This document shows, one piece after another, positions 33,639 through 41,341 of a DNA stretch of 41,341 nucleotides (its first letter is position 1; each line of letters opens with the position of its first letter). The notes below the pieces were generated by a model. The model was not told where the DNA came from. It worked only from the letters and a program-made list of their open reading frames with translations, and ran no database searches. The position numbers and the translations under genes were made by a program. The DNA lies in contig DASRSD010000063.1 in the NCBI GenBank assembly GCA_035656635.1, positions 1-41,341 on the forward strand, written 5' to 3'. Source of the DNA: Pirellulales bacterium. Its GTDB lineage: Bacteria > Planctomycetota > Planctomycetia > Pirellulales > JADZDJ01.

Positions 33639-34106
33639 GTGCATCAGGAATCTGCGGAACCACGGCAAAATCATAACTATTGGGACCAATTGTTCGAGGC
33701 TTGTGATGACCAACGCGACTGGTTGAAGAATTGGGTCGCGGAAGCCATCAACCGTCCCACTACGAGAACTCCCGCCGTAATCCTGACGGGTCGAGAGTCC
33801 GCGCAGGGGACATTGATTCATCAAGCTATTGCGAAGCTGTTGACTCCAAGCATAGCGTCGCATCGTTGGGCCTCTTGCCTTCAAGCAGCAGAGGTTCCAG
33901 AGATGCGCTTAGTATCATGGGAAGCAGGAGCCGGCTGGCGCGTTCCCCGAAGCGACCGTGTGCGCCTTAACTTGAGACTCTTTCGGGAACGTATTGAAGT
34001 TGTGGAAGGTCCGTTTGCCTACCAAGTAAATGGGCCGCGTGAGCCTGAATATGGCGGCTGGACTGGACGTAGTCGTCTGCACGTATGTAGTTTAATCAGC
34101 GCCTAG
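33639..34106 (+). pseudogene. Remnant or diverged paralogue of the element's helicase part
   Basis: A GTG-started frame of 156 codons. Residues ~12-70 align by eye with the helicase of the large replication protein: YWDQLFEAC (HWDKILKHC there), DWLKNWVAEAI (DYLKSWIACAF), and ILTGRESAQGTLIHQAIAKL (FFYGSQNCGKSIFHESLSAL). The P-loop Lys-Ser has become Gly-Thr, so ATP binding is doubtful. The remainder (VPEMRLVSWEAGAGWRVPRS…) has no counterpart there. It is far shorter than any working helicase of this kind. It could be a decayed fragment or a small regulator; I favour decay. Confidence 0.5.
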
Positions 34107-34118
34107 GAGCGACCGTAG

Positions 34119-35474
34119 CTATAAGCCAGATTGAGCCTTGGAAACAAGTTTGTCGCTGCTGAATGTAGCAGTAATAATCTTAGACCCATCTTTCCAGCAA
34201 TACACAACCAGGTTCCCGCTGCGCGATCGCTCAACGCCAGTGGAATTCAAAATTACATCGGCTTCCCATTTTTCGATGCCATCTCGCAGGAAATTGTAAC
34301 CCTCCATCGTTACTCCTACCCCGTAGCCAAGATCGCGTGCGCTCTGCGTTGCCAACTGGCGTCTCCGCACGTCTCTTTCAGTCGCTTCATCTACCGCTCG
34401 TATCAGCCTATCATTTGCAGCGCTAAGCGCATGACCGTACCAAAGTGCAACTCTGGCGCTGAGAGTGACACCATCCTTTGCCTCATCCGAGGTGTCCCCA
34501 TCAGCGGCTCGTTGAACAATCGCACGAATGGTCGCCGTCTTTTGCTCGGCATTGCTCGCTATCTCGCGGAATCGTTCATAAGTATACTTGACTTTATCGG
34601 ACGTATTGCTCTGACCGAGCTTTTCTCCATTACGGAGCAATACGATTATGCTCTTCTCGAATTTGTCAAAGCCTGTATTCATGGCTCGCGCACGTTCGAC
34701 GAGTTCCTGTTTGGCGGCGTCGGGAGTAGGCGGCGGATGAATTTCATGCTCGGCCTGTGTGTCGAGAACGACGAGGACTGCGGCCTCCGCGAAAATAGCA
34801 AATTCAGCCCGTCGTTTAAGAGACATCGGAGTCCAAATCGAAATCGTTCCGAGGTCTGGAACCTCTGTCGTCCGATCGGGCAGGCCGAAATCGGCGGCGA
34901 GCATTTTCGAGATTTCTTTGACGCCGCCAAATTTAGCAATTTGTTCACGAGTAAAAGTAACTTCGATGCCGAAAACTTGGTTATTGTAAAAAGAGAATCG
35001 AGCTTGACTGACTTGGCCAAGATTAGTCAAAGCATAGCAATCTATCCCGTTACTACGTTCTGCATCCGATGTGTCGAGCTTAGTATCAGGATGCCGGTGC
35101 TTGAATTCGGACAGCGGGGTGGAAATTTGATCGCCAAGAACATTGAAATCTTCCAGCTTGTGTACACCGACGGGTGCTTCATCCGCGATTGCTGCGTTTG
35201 GCAAGAGCCAAATCAATACAGACGAACATGAAATGACGAAAACAGTAAATCGTGCCGCGAATCGTCGGAAATCGTAATTAGCATTTTTCTCAGACGCGAT
35301 TTCGTCTCGCTTTACCGTCGTTGATGTACGATTTGCCGTGAGGAAGCGATAACGAGATGTGTCCCATGAGCCTGGAAACGAAAACCTCATTTGCACTAGG
35401 CAGGGACGAGGGTCTGCATCATCACAGGTGTCGTAGACGCGATCATTTGGGTCAAAGGGTTCTTGTGTTTTCAT
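34119..35474 (-). CDS. Exported or membrane-anchored protein of unknown function
   Basis: Up to 451 residues. A signal-type hydrophobic stretch (TVFVISCSSVLIWLLPNAAIADEA) lies at ~76-99, preceded by FRRFAARF. The first ~70 residues are atypical for a signal peptide, and in-frame Met1 and Met29 are the only ATG starts, so the true start is uncertain or the protein is a type II membrane protein. After it come ISTPLSEFKHRHPDTKL, DCYALTN, ARFSFYNNQVFGIEVTFTRE and MLAADFGLPDRTTEVPDLG. A helical middle section (~255-380) and VILNSTGVERSRSGNLVVYC at the end follow. No known domain is recognised. A terminator of upstream minus-strand transcription stands 13 nt before Met1. Confidence 0.7.
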   Translation of the reverse strand: MKTQEPFDPNDRVYDTCDDADPRPCLVQMRFSFPGSWDTSRYRFLTANRTSTTVKRDEIASEKNANYDFRRFAARFTVFVISCSSVLIWLLPNAAIADEAPVGVHKLEDFNVLGDQISTPLSEFKHRHPDTKLDTSDAERSNGIDCYALTNLGQVSQARFSFYNNQVFGIEVTFTREQIAKFGGVKEISKMLAADFGLPDRTTEVPDLGTISIWTPMSLKRRAEFAIFAEAAVLVVLDTQAEHEIHPPPTPDAAKQELVERARAMNTGFDKFEKSIIVLLRNGEKLGQSNTSDKVKYTYERFREIASNAEQKTATIRAIVQRAADGDTSDEAKDGVTLSARVALWYGHALSAANDRLIRAVDEATERDVRRRQLATQSARDLGYGVGVTMEGYNFLRDGIEKWEADVILNSTGVERSRSGNLVVYCWKDGSKIITATFSSDKLVSKAQSGL

Positions 35475-35486
35475 GGTTAATTGCGC

Positions 35487-35518
35487 AAAAAAAGAGGAGC
35501 GCCGAACTAGGCCGCTCC
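35487..35518 (-). terminator. Rho-independent terminator (minus strand)
   Basis: Stem GGAGCG/CGCTCC with an inner CC/GG pair and a TAGTTC loop, followed on the minus strand by TCTTTTTTT (A-run 35487-35493 on plus). It would end transcripts coming from the dnaE2 side before the 34119-35474 gene. Confidence 0.8.
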
Positions 35519-35631
35519 CTCAAGCCCCGCCAGGGGCCGCAGAAGAACAGCACTAGCCGACGCTCCCTTACGGGAGCGCGGTCAGCACTGCTTCTTCTGC
35601 TAGAGTCGTGAGACTCTATCTGGCGGTTTTT
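35487..35631 (-). ncRNA. Putative structured small RNA ending in an intrinsic terminator
   Basis: Read on the minus strand there are four hairpins in a row: TAGAGTC/GACTCTA (35601-35618); a long bulged stem 35539-35600 (outer GCAGAAGAA/TTCTTCTGC, inner CGCTCCC/GGGAGCG with a GTAA loop, and an AGTGCTG repeat in both internal-loop sides); GCCCC/GGGGC (35524-35537); and GGAGCG/CGCTCC (35496-35518) followed by TCTTTTTTT. The last is a good Rho-independent terminator. The whole unit fits a small RNA of ~130 nt or a structured 3' UTR of the imu operon. No homology to a named RNA family is recognised. Confidence 0.5.
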
Positions 35632-35935
35632 GAGGGAAGCAGATTTAACGCACGCGCGTCAATCAAGTTGTATTCAGAGCCTAATCGTGGCTTGTTTTTG
35701 GTTCTCCGAGGACTGGGAAATTGACTCACTTGGAAGTCTAGCTCATTGCCGGCAGTCCTGCTACTTTGGATCGGGTGATCGCCGACGGAGTGTCGTTCAT
35801 CCGGCTAAGTTAGTGGGAGCGAGCCTGGATGGCCGTGAATTTTTCGAGTATGACGGCTGAGGTTCTGAGATCAGGGCTGTTCGGTTCTGGGGTGCTCTGG
35901 GGCCAATGGTTCGGCAGCCAGTCTAACTTGCGGCA
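35632..35935. other. Noncoding spacer downstream of dnaE2
   Basis: About 300 nt between the structured segment and the dnaE2 stop. A plus-strand open frame (35630-35860) has no recognisable features. Nothing else is visible. Confidence 0.5.
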
Positions 35936-38900
35936 CTATTGAAAATCCCGCGATTGTGAGCGAAGTTCATTCAGCCGCTCGTTCATGTTTTCCAAGCGTG
36001 AAACGAGAACATGAATGACGCCTTGTTGGTTCTGCAATCGGCCACTGGCGATGAAGGCCGGCGCAGTGCGGGCTACGGAATAGAATTTCTCCCAAACATC
36101 CATCCGAATGATGAGATTCGCTTCCTTGGTTTCATCTTCAATCGTGACGAAAGTTATCCCCTTGGCTGTGCCGGGCCGCTGACGGACCAAAACCAATCCA
36201 GCGACCCGCACAAATCTGCCATCTTGCAGCGCTGCTAACTGCGCAGCCGGCACTACACCCAACTGGTCCAACTCTCGACGGAAGAATGAAACCGGATGCG
36301 CTTTGAGTGACAAACCCGCAGTGCGATAATCGGCAAACACTTCCGACCGCGCGTCCATCACAGGTAAGTCGATTGGCGCTTCGCCATCATACAAACCGTC
36401 GAACAAGGGGCAGACCCCCTTTGTCGTTGCCGGCAATAACGCCTGCCACAACGAAGCTCGACGATTCAGTTTCAACGATCCGAACGCATCGGCTCTTGCC
36501 AGCCGTTCAACGATACTCGCAGGCACATTCCCTTTGAATTCATCCATCGACCGGAACGGTTGTTGTTGTTCGATCCGCGATGCTTGCGATTGCGAAAGGC
36601 CAACGACCATTCGCAGCCCCAAACGGATTGCGTTGCCTTCCAGTGTGCAATCCCATCGACTGTAGTTCACGTCCACGGGTTGAACATCAACGCAATGCTC
36701 CTGTGCATTTCGCACGAGTTGCGCTGTACCATAAAAGCCCATCGGCTGACTGTTGAGTAGCGCCACGCAGAACGCCGCCGGATAATGGAACTTCAACCAA
36801 GCCGAAACATAAGCGATCAGCGCAAACGACGTGGCATGGCTTTCCGGGAAACCATATTCGCCAAAGCCACGAATTTGACGAAACACCGTTTCGGCGAATT
36901 GATCTGATAACCCTTTCTCCTTCATTCCTGCGATTAACCGCTGATGAAACTGCTCGATTTCTCCCGGTCGTCGCCAGCCAGCCATCGCTCGTCGCAATTG
37001 ATCGGCTTCGCCTGGCGTGAATCCAGCCGCGACAATCGCAAGTTTCATCGCTTGCTCTTGAAATAGCGGCACGCCCAAAGTTTTGTGCAACACTTCGCGG
37101 ATTTCATCGTTGGGATATTCAACCGTTTCGCCACTAGCCCGTCGTCGCAGATACGGATGCACCATATCGCCTTGAATCGGCCCGGTCTAACGATGGCAAC
37201 CTCAATTACGAGGTCGTAAAATTTGCGCGGTCGCAGTCGCGGCAACATACTCATTTGCGCCCGACTTTCGATTTGAAACACTCCCATCGTGTCGGCGCGG
37301 CAGATCATGTCGTACACGCCGTTGTCTCCTTCGGGAATATCTGCCATTGAAAGTTTGCGATGGTGATACTGCTCCACAAGGTCGAAGCATTTATGAATCG
37401 CGGTGAGCATCCCAAGCGCAAGACAATCCACTTTCAAGATGCCAAGTTCGTCCAGATCGTCCTTGTCCCACTGGATCACCGTGCGTCCATCCATCGCGGC
37501 ATTCTCAATCGGCACCAGCTCACAGAGTGGACCTTGCGTAATCACCAGTCCCCCGACGTGTTGTCCCAAGTGGCGGGGAAAGCCGAGTAGTTCGCCTACC
37601 AAGCCCAACAGTTGCCTGCCGACTTGCGATTGCGGATCAATCCCGGCAGCGGCGCAGCGCTGTTCGGGCAACGTACTGTGCCTATCGAGAGTTTTTGCCA
37701 GCGCATCGACTCGATCCAACGACAGTCCTAATGCCTTGCCTACGTCTCGCACGGCGGAGCGGGGCCGGTATGTAATGGCTTCGGCGGTCATGCCCGCTCG
37801 TTCGCGGCCATACTTTTGGTAAACGTATTGAATGACCTCCTCTCGGCGCTCGTGTTCAAAATCCACGTCGATGTCGGGCGCTTCGTTGCGTTCGCGCGAA
37901 ATAAATCTTTCAAATAAAACGTCGATCCGTTCGGGATCAACGGAGGTCACACCCAGGCAATAGCAAACCGCTGAGTTGGCTGCTGATCCCCGACCTTGGC
38001 AGAGAATGTTCCGCGAACGCGCGAAGCGCACCAAATCCCACACGGTCAGGAAATACGCTTCATACCGCAATTCGACGATCAGCGCCAGTTCGTGTTCCAG
38101 AAGTTGTCGAACCTTCGCTGGAATGTCATTGGGATACCTCTGCCGAGCGCCGTCCCAAGTGAGCTTGGTCAAATGTTCCAGCGGCGTCTGCCCGGCTGGT
38201 GCCAATTCTTCCGGGTATTCGTAGCGCAGCTCGTCCAATGAAAACGTGCATCGGCTGGCGACTTCGATGGTTCGCCGCATCGCGTCGGGCGCACGAGCGA
38301 ACAACTCCTGTATTTCTTCCGGCGCTTTCAAGTGCCTAGCGGCATTGGGGTACAAGAGTTCGCCGGCGTCAGCCACAGTGCAACCGTGGCACGTGGCAGT
38401 CAGTACATCAGCCAGCGCCCGCCGCGAAGGATGATGAAAATGCACATCGTTGGCCGCGACCAAGGGCACACGAGCTTGTTTGGCCAAGTGCATCCGCTGT
38501 TCTAGCTCGCGCTCGTCGTTTGGCCCCCGATGCAATTCAGCTAATAAGTAACAGCGATCCGCAAACAATTCACGGTAACGGAAAAGATCGTGCCGACTGA
38601 CTTCGCCAGCGACAGTGGCGAGCAACCCTTCCGCATGACCGGCAAGCTCATCGAACGACAGCCGGAATTCACCTTTGGGAGCATTGCGCCGGCCAATGGT
38701 TATCAAGCGGGAAAGCCGACCGTAGGCTTTGCGATCAGTGGCTAGCAGAACAACCGTAGAGGCATCGACAAGAGTGAGTTCAGTGCCGAACAGCAATTTT
38801 AATTGTGCTTGCTTGGCCGCTCCGTGCGCTCGCACGATTCCGGCCAAACTGTTGCGGTCCGTAATCGCCAGCGCCCTGTATCCAAGTTCGGCGGCACGAC

Positions 38901-39042
38901 AGACAAGTTCGTCAGGATGCGAAGCACCTTCCAGAAATGAGAAATTGGTTTTGCAATGGAGTTCGGCGTAGGGAATCGCCGCAGGTGCGCTTGTTGTGGC
39001 AGCTTCGAGCGGCCTACGTTTGCTTTCTGGTTTGTCAGGCAT
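35936..39042 (-). pseudogene. dnaE2: Error-prone DNA polymerase III alpha subunit DnaE2, one-base frameshift
   Basis: The C-family polymerase that, with ImuA and ImuB, carries out mutagenic bypass in bacteria lacking UmuDC. It would be ~1035 residues if joined. The true start is the ATG at 39042, overlapping the imuB stop (TGATG). The PHP domain begins AELHCKTNFSFLEGASHPDE; the palm has GRGSAANSAVCYCLG and PDIDVDFEHERREE with the catalytic Asp residues, then SYRPRS-type RDVGKALGL. The C-terminal half has an OB fold (FVRVAGLVLVRQRPGTAKG) and ends SRDFQ. Near 37179 the expected VRPGPIQGDMVHPYL is broken: one G is missing from the plus-strand run in AATCGGCCCGG. The first frame then runs out at 37045; the second is open 35936-37165. 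Everything else looks intact, so a recent mutation or a sequencing error is likely. Confidence 0.93.
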
Positions 39043-40526
39043 CAGTCGAATACCCCATGCAAGAACCATTTGGCATCCGATAGCCGGCGAAACAACCAGA
39101 AGCGTCTGCCCGTCGTCGTCTCGATCCGGTAGTAATCGCGCTGGACGTAACGGCCGCGCCACCACCCAGTTTGGATTCGCTCTGGTCCCCAAGTGCGAGC
39201 GACTCGTTGCAGACCGTGGAAATGAAATTGGATGGGCGGACCATCGGGCACGACCGACAGCACTTCCAGCGGAATGGGTTCGGCTTCCAGCCACAATGGT
39301 CGCGGCAACTGCTTCCAGCGCTGCTGTTTTGATTTGCGTGGCGGCACGCCAGCCAGCGGTTCGTAGCGAAACGCCAATTCCGGCTGGGCCTCGGATTGTG
39401 GCACCGCGCGAATGACCGATTCGCGCCCGAGCCGATTGCTGAGTCGATCCACAAGCAAGCCAACTTGCCGCCTCCCTTCACGCCGCGACGGCTCGAAAAG
39501 TTCCGGTTGCCAGGTTTGCAAACGAGCGGCGAGCGGCACTGATAATTTGACTGCGGTTACGGGACCACCGAGTACAACTCGTTCCAATCGCATTCGCAAC
39601 AGGTCGAGCAAATGTTTTGGATCGGCACTAGCCCGGAACAAACCCGCTTGTATTTTGAGTGGCTCGGCATCTTCGCATCGGAATTGACATTCCAACTGGA
39701 TTGCTCCCTGCTGTCGCTGCGCCAATGGTTGTGCGACACGCTCCACAAGTTCTCGGAGAATAATGTCAACCGTCTGTCGATCTTCGGTAGGATATTCCAA
39801 CTCGATTTCTGTTGTGATTTCTGGCAGGGACCGATGTGATACAATTGTTTCGGGAATTAAGCCTGTGAATTGGTCCAGCCGACGTAAAAGCAGCGGATCA
39901 AAACGGGAGGCTATCGCATTGCGTGGCAGTTTCAACAGTTGGCCGATTCTCTCAACACCTAACTCAGCGAGAATCTCTGTTTCTTCAATGCGCAGGGAGG
40001 CAATGGGCAAATCGACCAGTGCGTTCATTTCGCCGTGCGGCACAATGCCGGGACACTCGCCATAGTGTGCTACGGCCCATGCGGCCCCAAGTGTGTCCGC
40101 AATTGCAACTCGAATCGAAAGACCACGACGATGCGATGTTTTGACGATTTGTTGGGCAAGCAACGGCTCCCCGCCGAACAGTGACCCCAAGCCTGTCACG
40201 TCCATACAAAGATTGTCCGGCTGTTCAATGCCGACAATCGGGCTGAACTGTTCGCACCATGCGGCCAGCAATAAGAGCGTCGCCTGATCGGCCAGCGGAT
40301 CATGCTGTTCAAAGTGAGCGGCAGCCAGCGCCGTCGCTTCGGCCAATGGCATTCCTAGCGGAATGTTTCGCTTGCTGCTGGCGACTACTCGCAGGCAACC
40401 ACGGTGCAGTGCATACAAAATCAGTTCGCGGTGCCTAAGCTCTGGCCGTGCTAGGCGCAATCGCTGCAATGGCCATTGAGGGAGCCAGAGACACAGTGCG
40501 CGATTCTTGGAGCGTTCCCGTTTCAT
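39042..40526 (-). CDS. imuB: ImuB, inactive Y-family polymerase-like mutagenesis factor
   Basis: A 494-residue protein from the ATG at 40526 (KRERSKNRALCLWLPQWPLQ; CLWLPxWP is the family's first strand). An upstream extension to 40730 has no family resemblance. Y-family-like motifs: CMDVTGLGSLFGGEP and RVAIADTLGAAWAVAHYG. The canonical acidic catalytic set is absent, as is known for ImuB, which acts as a hub that binds the beta clamp and DnaE2. The C-terminal part (WWRGRYVQRDYYRIET, RRFWLFRRLSDAKWFLHGVF) is typical. It overlaps imuA by 92 nt and dnaE2 by 1 nt (TGATG), which points to translational coupling. Confidence 0.93.
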   Translation of the reverse strand: MKRERSKNRALCLWLPQWPLQRLRLARPELRHRELILYALHRGCLRVVASSKRNIPLGMPLAEATALAAAHFEQHDPLADQATLLLLAAWCEQFSPIVGIEQPDNLCMDVTGLGSLFGGEPLLAQQIVKTSHRRGLSIRVAIADTLGAAWAVAHYGECPGIVPHGEMNALVDLPIASLRIEETEILAELGVERIGQLLKLPRNAIASRFDPLLLRRLDQFTGLIPETIVSHRSLPEITTEIELEYPTEDRQTVDIILRELVERVAQPLAQRQQGAIQLECQFRCEDAEPLKIQAGLFRASADPKHLLDLLRMRLERVVLGGPVTAVKLSVPLAARLQTWQPELFEPSRREGRRQVGLLVDRLSNRLGRESVIRAVPQSEAQPELAFRYEPLAGVPPRKSKQQRWKQLPRPLWLEAEPIPLEVLSVVPDGPPIQFHFHGLQRVARTWGPERIQTGWWRGRYVQRDYYRIETTTGRRFWLFRRLSDAKWFLHGVFD

Positions 40527-41166
40527 CGTCCAGTTCCAATTCCACCGTTGCCCCTGCATGACCGTTTCGACAGCGAACGACTTCGATTCGTAATCGACGA
40601 GTTGTATTGAGAGCAGGCCGAGCTTCCACCAAAAGTTGCATGTCGGACCAAGTTGGATGTCCGCGCACGCAGAGGGAGCGAATGAATACCCCGACGCTAC
40701 CGCTCGATTCTGCCGCCAACTGCAAGGCACGAAATGCTCGTCCGTCTAATTTGTCTGGCCAGCATAAGACAGCCCCGACCCCCTTGCAGGACAGCGATTG
40801 GTGCAAAGCCCAAAGCTCGTCCTTGCGAGTTCGCGGGCGAATGAATATCGTGGAACCCAAGTCGATGCCGAACGTGTTGGCTGCTGGCGGATAAAATGAC
40901 CATCCGCGATCAACCACCACCAAGGTTGCGCCATCCAGGCAGGCTTGCCGTGCGGCAATCAACCCCAATGCAGTTGCAGCGATTCCGGTATCGGCGAGGA
41001 ATTCAGTCAGCGTGCCGCGCTGAAAGGCGCGGCCGGGCAACAGACGATCCAACGCTTCGCATCCGCTTGAAAACGGTGGAAGTGTTGGACGTCGAGCAAC
41101 TTCCCAAAAATGAAGCTGCTGCCGCAAGGCGTCGATGGTCTCGCGTTGTGTTGACAGTGCTAGCAT
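40435..41166 (-). CDS. imuA: ImuA, RecA/SulA-related mutagenesis factor
   Basis: 243 residues from the ATG at 41166 (an ATG at 41193 lies inside the promoter palindrome and adds 9 residues). SSGCEALDRLLPGRAFQRGT is the family's N-terminal RecA-like segment; GTLTEFL, ATLVVVDRGWSFYPPAANTF and LSCKGVGAVLCWPDKLDGRA follow. ImuA is a short RecA-like protein that modulates ImuB/DnaE2-dependent damage tolerance. First gene of the cassette; the predicted promoter overlaps a palindrome, as expected for SOS control. The transcript may start only 2-5 nt before the ATG. Confidence 0.9.
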   Translation of the reverse strand: MLALSTQRETIDALRQQLHFWEVARRPTLPPFSSGCEALDRLLPGRAFQRGTLTEFLADTGIAATALGLIAARQACLDGATLVVVDRGWSFYPPAANTFGIDLGSTIFIRPRTRKDELWALHQSLSCKGVGAVLCWPDKLDGRAFRALQLAAESSGSVGVFIRSLCVRGHPTWSDMQLLVEARPALNTTRRLRIEVVRCRNGHAGATVELELDDETGTLQESRTVSLAPSMAIAAIAPSTARA

Positions 41167-41174
41167 CGCAACAT

Positions 41175-41200
41175 AGTATACAGACGTACACACGAACGTC
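41175..41200 (-). promoter_or_regulatory. Predicted imuA promoter with embedded palindrome
   Basis: On the minus strand a -10-like TATACT lies at 41180-41175. The 18-nt element GACGT…ACGTC (41183-41200; exact 5-bp arms, 8-nt centre) lies directly upstream, in the spacer. This is where an SOS repressor would bind, but the arms differ from the known GAAC-N4-GTTC and GTTC-N7-GTTC LexA boxes. No convincing -35 was found. Confidence 0.45.
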
Positions 41201-41205
41201 GGCTT

Positions 41206-41256
41206 TGCCTAAAAAAGACGACTTGCCTCAAAAGTCGAGTGTCTGCCTCAAAAGTC
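41206..41256. repeat. Short direct repeats upstream of imuA
   Basis: TGCCTCAAAAGTC occurs at 41224-41236 and 41244-41256, with a degenerate TGCCTAAAAAAGAC at 41206-41219. The 18-20-nt spacing places them on roughly the same helix face, just upstream of the imuA promoter, as activator or repressor sites might be. Confidence 0.6.
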
Positions 41257-41341
41257 AATGTCGAATTGTTCTAACTCGCAGCCCCAATTCCATATTGACT
41301 TTCTTCAAAGCCTTTGCTCGTCCACTTTTCTCGGTAATCTT

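Larger units (their letters stand above)
26792..35935. mobile_element. Integrated element at tRNA-Lys (satellite- or plasmid-like); right end not located
   Basis: It begins at tRNA-Lys with an antisense-overlapping tyrosine integrase, an AlpA-like HTH gene and a primase-polymerase/helicase, all pointing towards the tRNA. Also present are an HNH endonuclease, a second recombinase and unknown genes. By eye the sequence is less GC-rich than the flanks. No capsid, terminase, tail or conjugation genes are present. A copy of the tRNA 3' part, expected as the right attachment site, was not found in the window; 35935 is only the last position before the imu cassette, so the true end may be inside or beyond. 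Confidence 0.65.

Noticed and set aside
34131-35231. A 366-codon plus-strand frame
   Set aside because: Antisense to the 34119-35474 gene, which has a clear signal-type segment and better composition.
35487-35631. Integron attC array as an explanation of the hairpins
   Set aside because: The 7-bp GTTRRRY/RYYYAAC core sites are not present and there is no IntI-type insertion in the recombinase at 32971.
26865-41341. Second copy of the tRNA-Lys 3' part (right attachment site)
   Set aside because: Searched by eye for TTCGATTCTGAC and AGGGGGCA-type stretches; none found, so no right end is claimed.

Overview
The window comes from a planctomycete, most likely a Pirellulales-type member of the phylum. 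The minus-strand 16S rRNA 5' end at the left edge contains, antisense at 290-307, an exact match to the PLA46 signature used for Planctomycetes. The protein content agrees: a mitochondrial/spd-type EF-G, a signal peptidase I with large insertions, XylR-type regulators, several exported low-complexity proteins and type B succinate dehydrogenase. Phylum assignment is firm; the family-level guess is inference.

Layout. 1-352 is the 5' part of a 16S gene (minus) with an upstream boxA-like antitermination motif. 900-1570 carries four copies of a covarying REP-like hairpin around a small membrane protein, next to a DoxX protein. 2488-4593 is fusA with a strong terminator, convergent with an AraC/XylR-type regulator (4699-5895). 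6184-13120 is a run of five exported or membrane-anchored proteins on the plus strand. The first three are rich in low-complexity repeats, and two of them share an unnamed aromatic-rich domain. The fifth has an N-terminal anchor and HEAT-like repeats. 13170-17160 is sdhCAB on the minus strand. 17660-26632 is core-type sequence: a CheY-like protein, a PAS-GAF-receiver protein, a metallophosphoesterase, signal peptidase I, LptB, a membrane J-domain protein, two conserved-looking small proteins and a Trm112-like protein.

At 26792 a tRNA-Lys(CTT) gene marks the left boundary of an integrated element. A tyrosine integrase runs antisense into the tRNA so that its last ~22 residues are encoded opposite the tRNA. 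Behind it follow an AlpA-like HTH protein, a 938-aa primase-polymerase/helicase, a palindrome-rich candidate origin/control region, an HNH endonuclease, a second, catalytic-domain-only tyrosine recombinase preceded by dense repeats, a small remnant or paralogue of the helicase part, an exported unknown protein, and a structured segment ending in an intrinsic terminator that looks like a small RNA. The gene set (int, alpA-like, prim-pol, no structural genes) resembles phage satellites or integrative plasmids. No right attachment repeat was found by eye.

35936-41166 holds the imuA-imuB-dnaE2 mutagenesis cassette, transcribed leftwards and tightly overlapped, with a palindrome embedded in the predicted promoter. 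dnaE2 is interrupted by one missing base near 37180. Whether the cassette belongs to the island or to the host backbone cannot be settled here.
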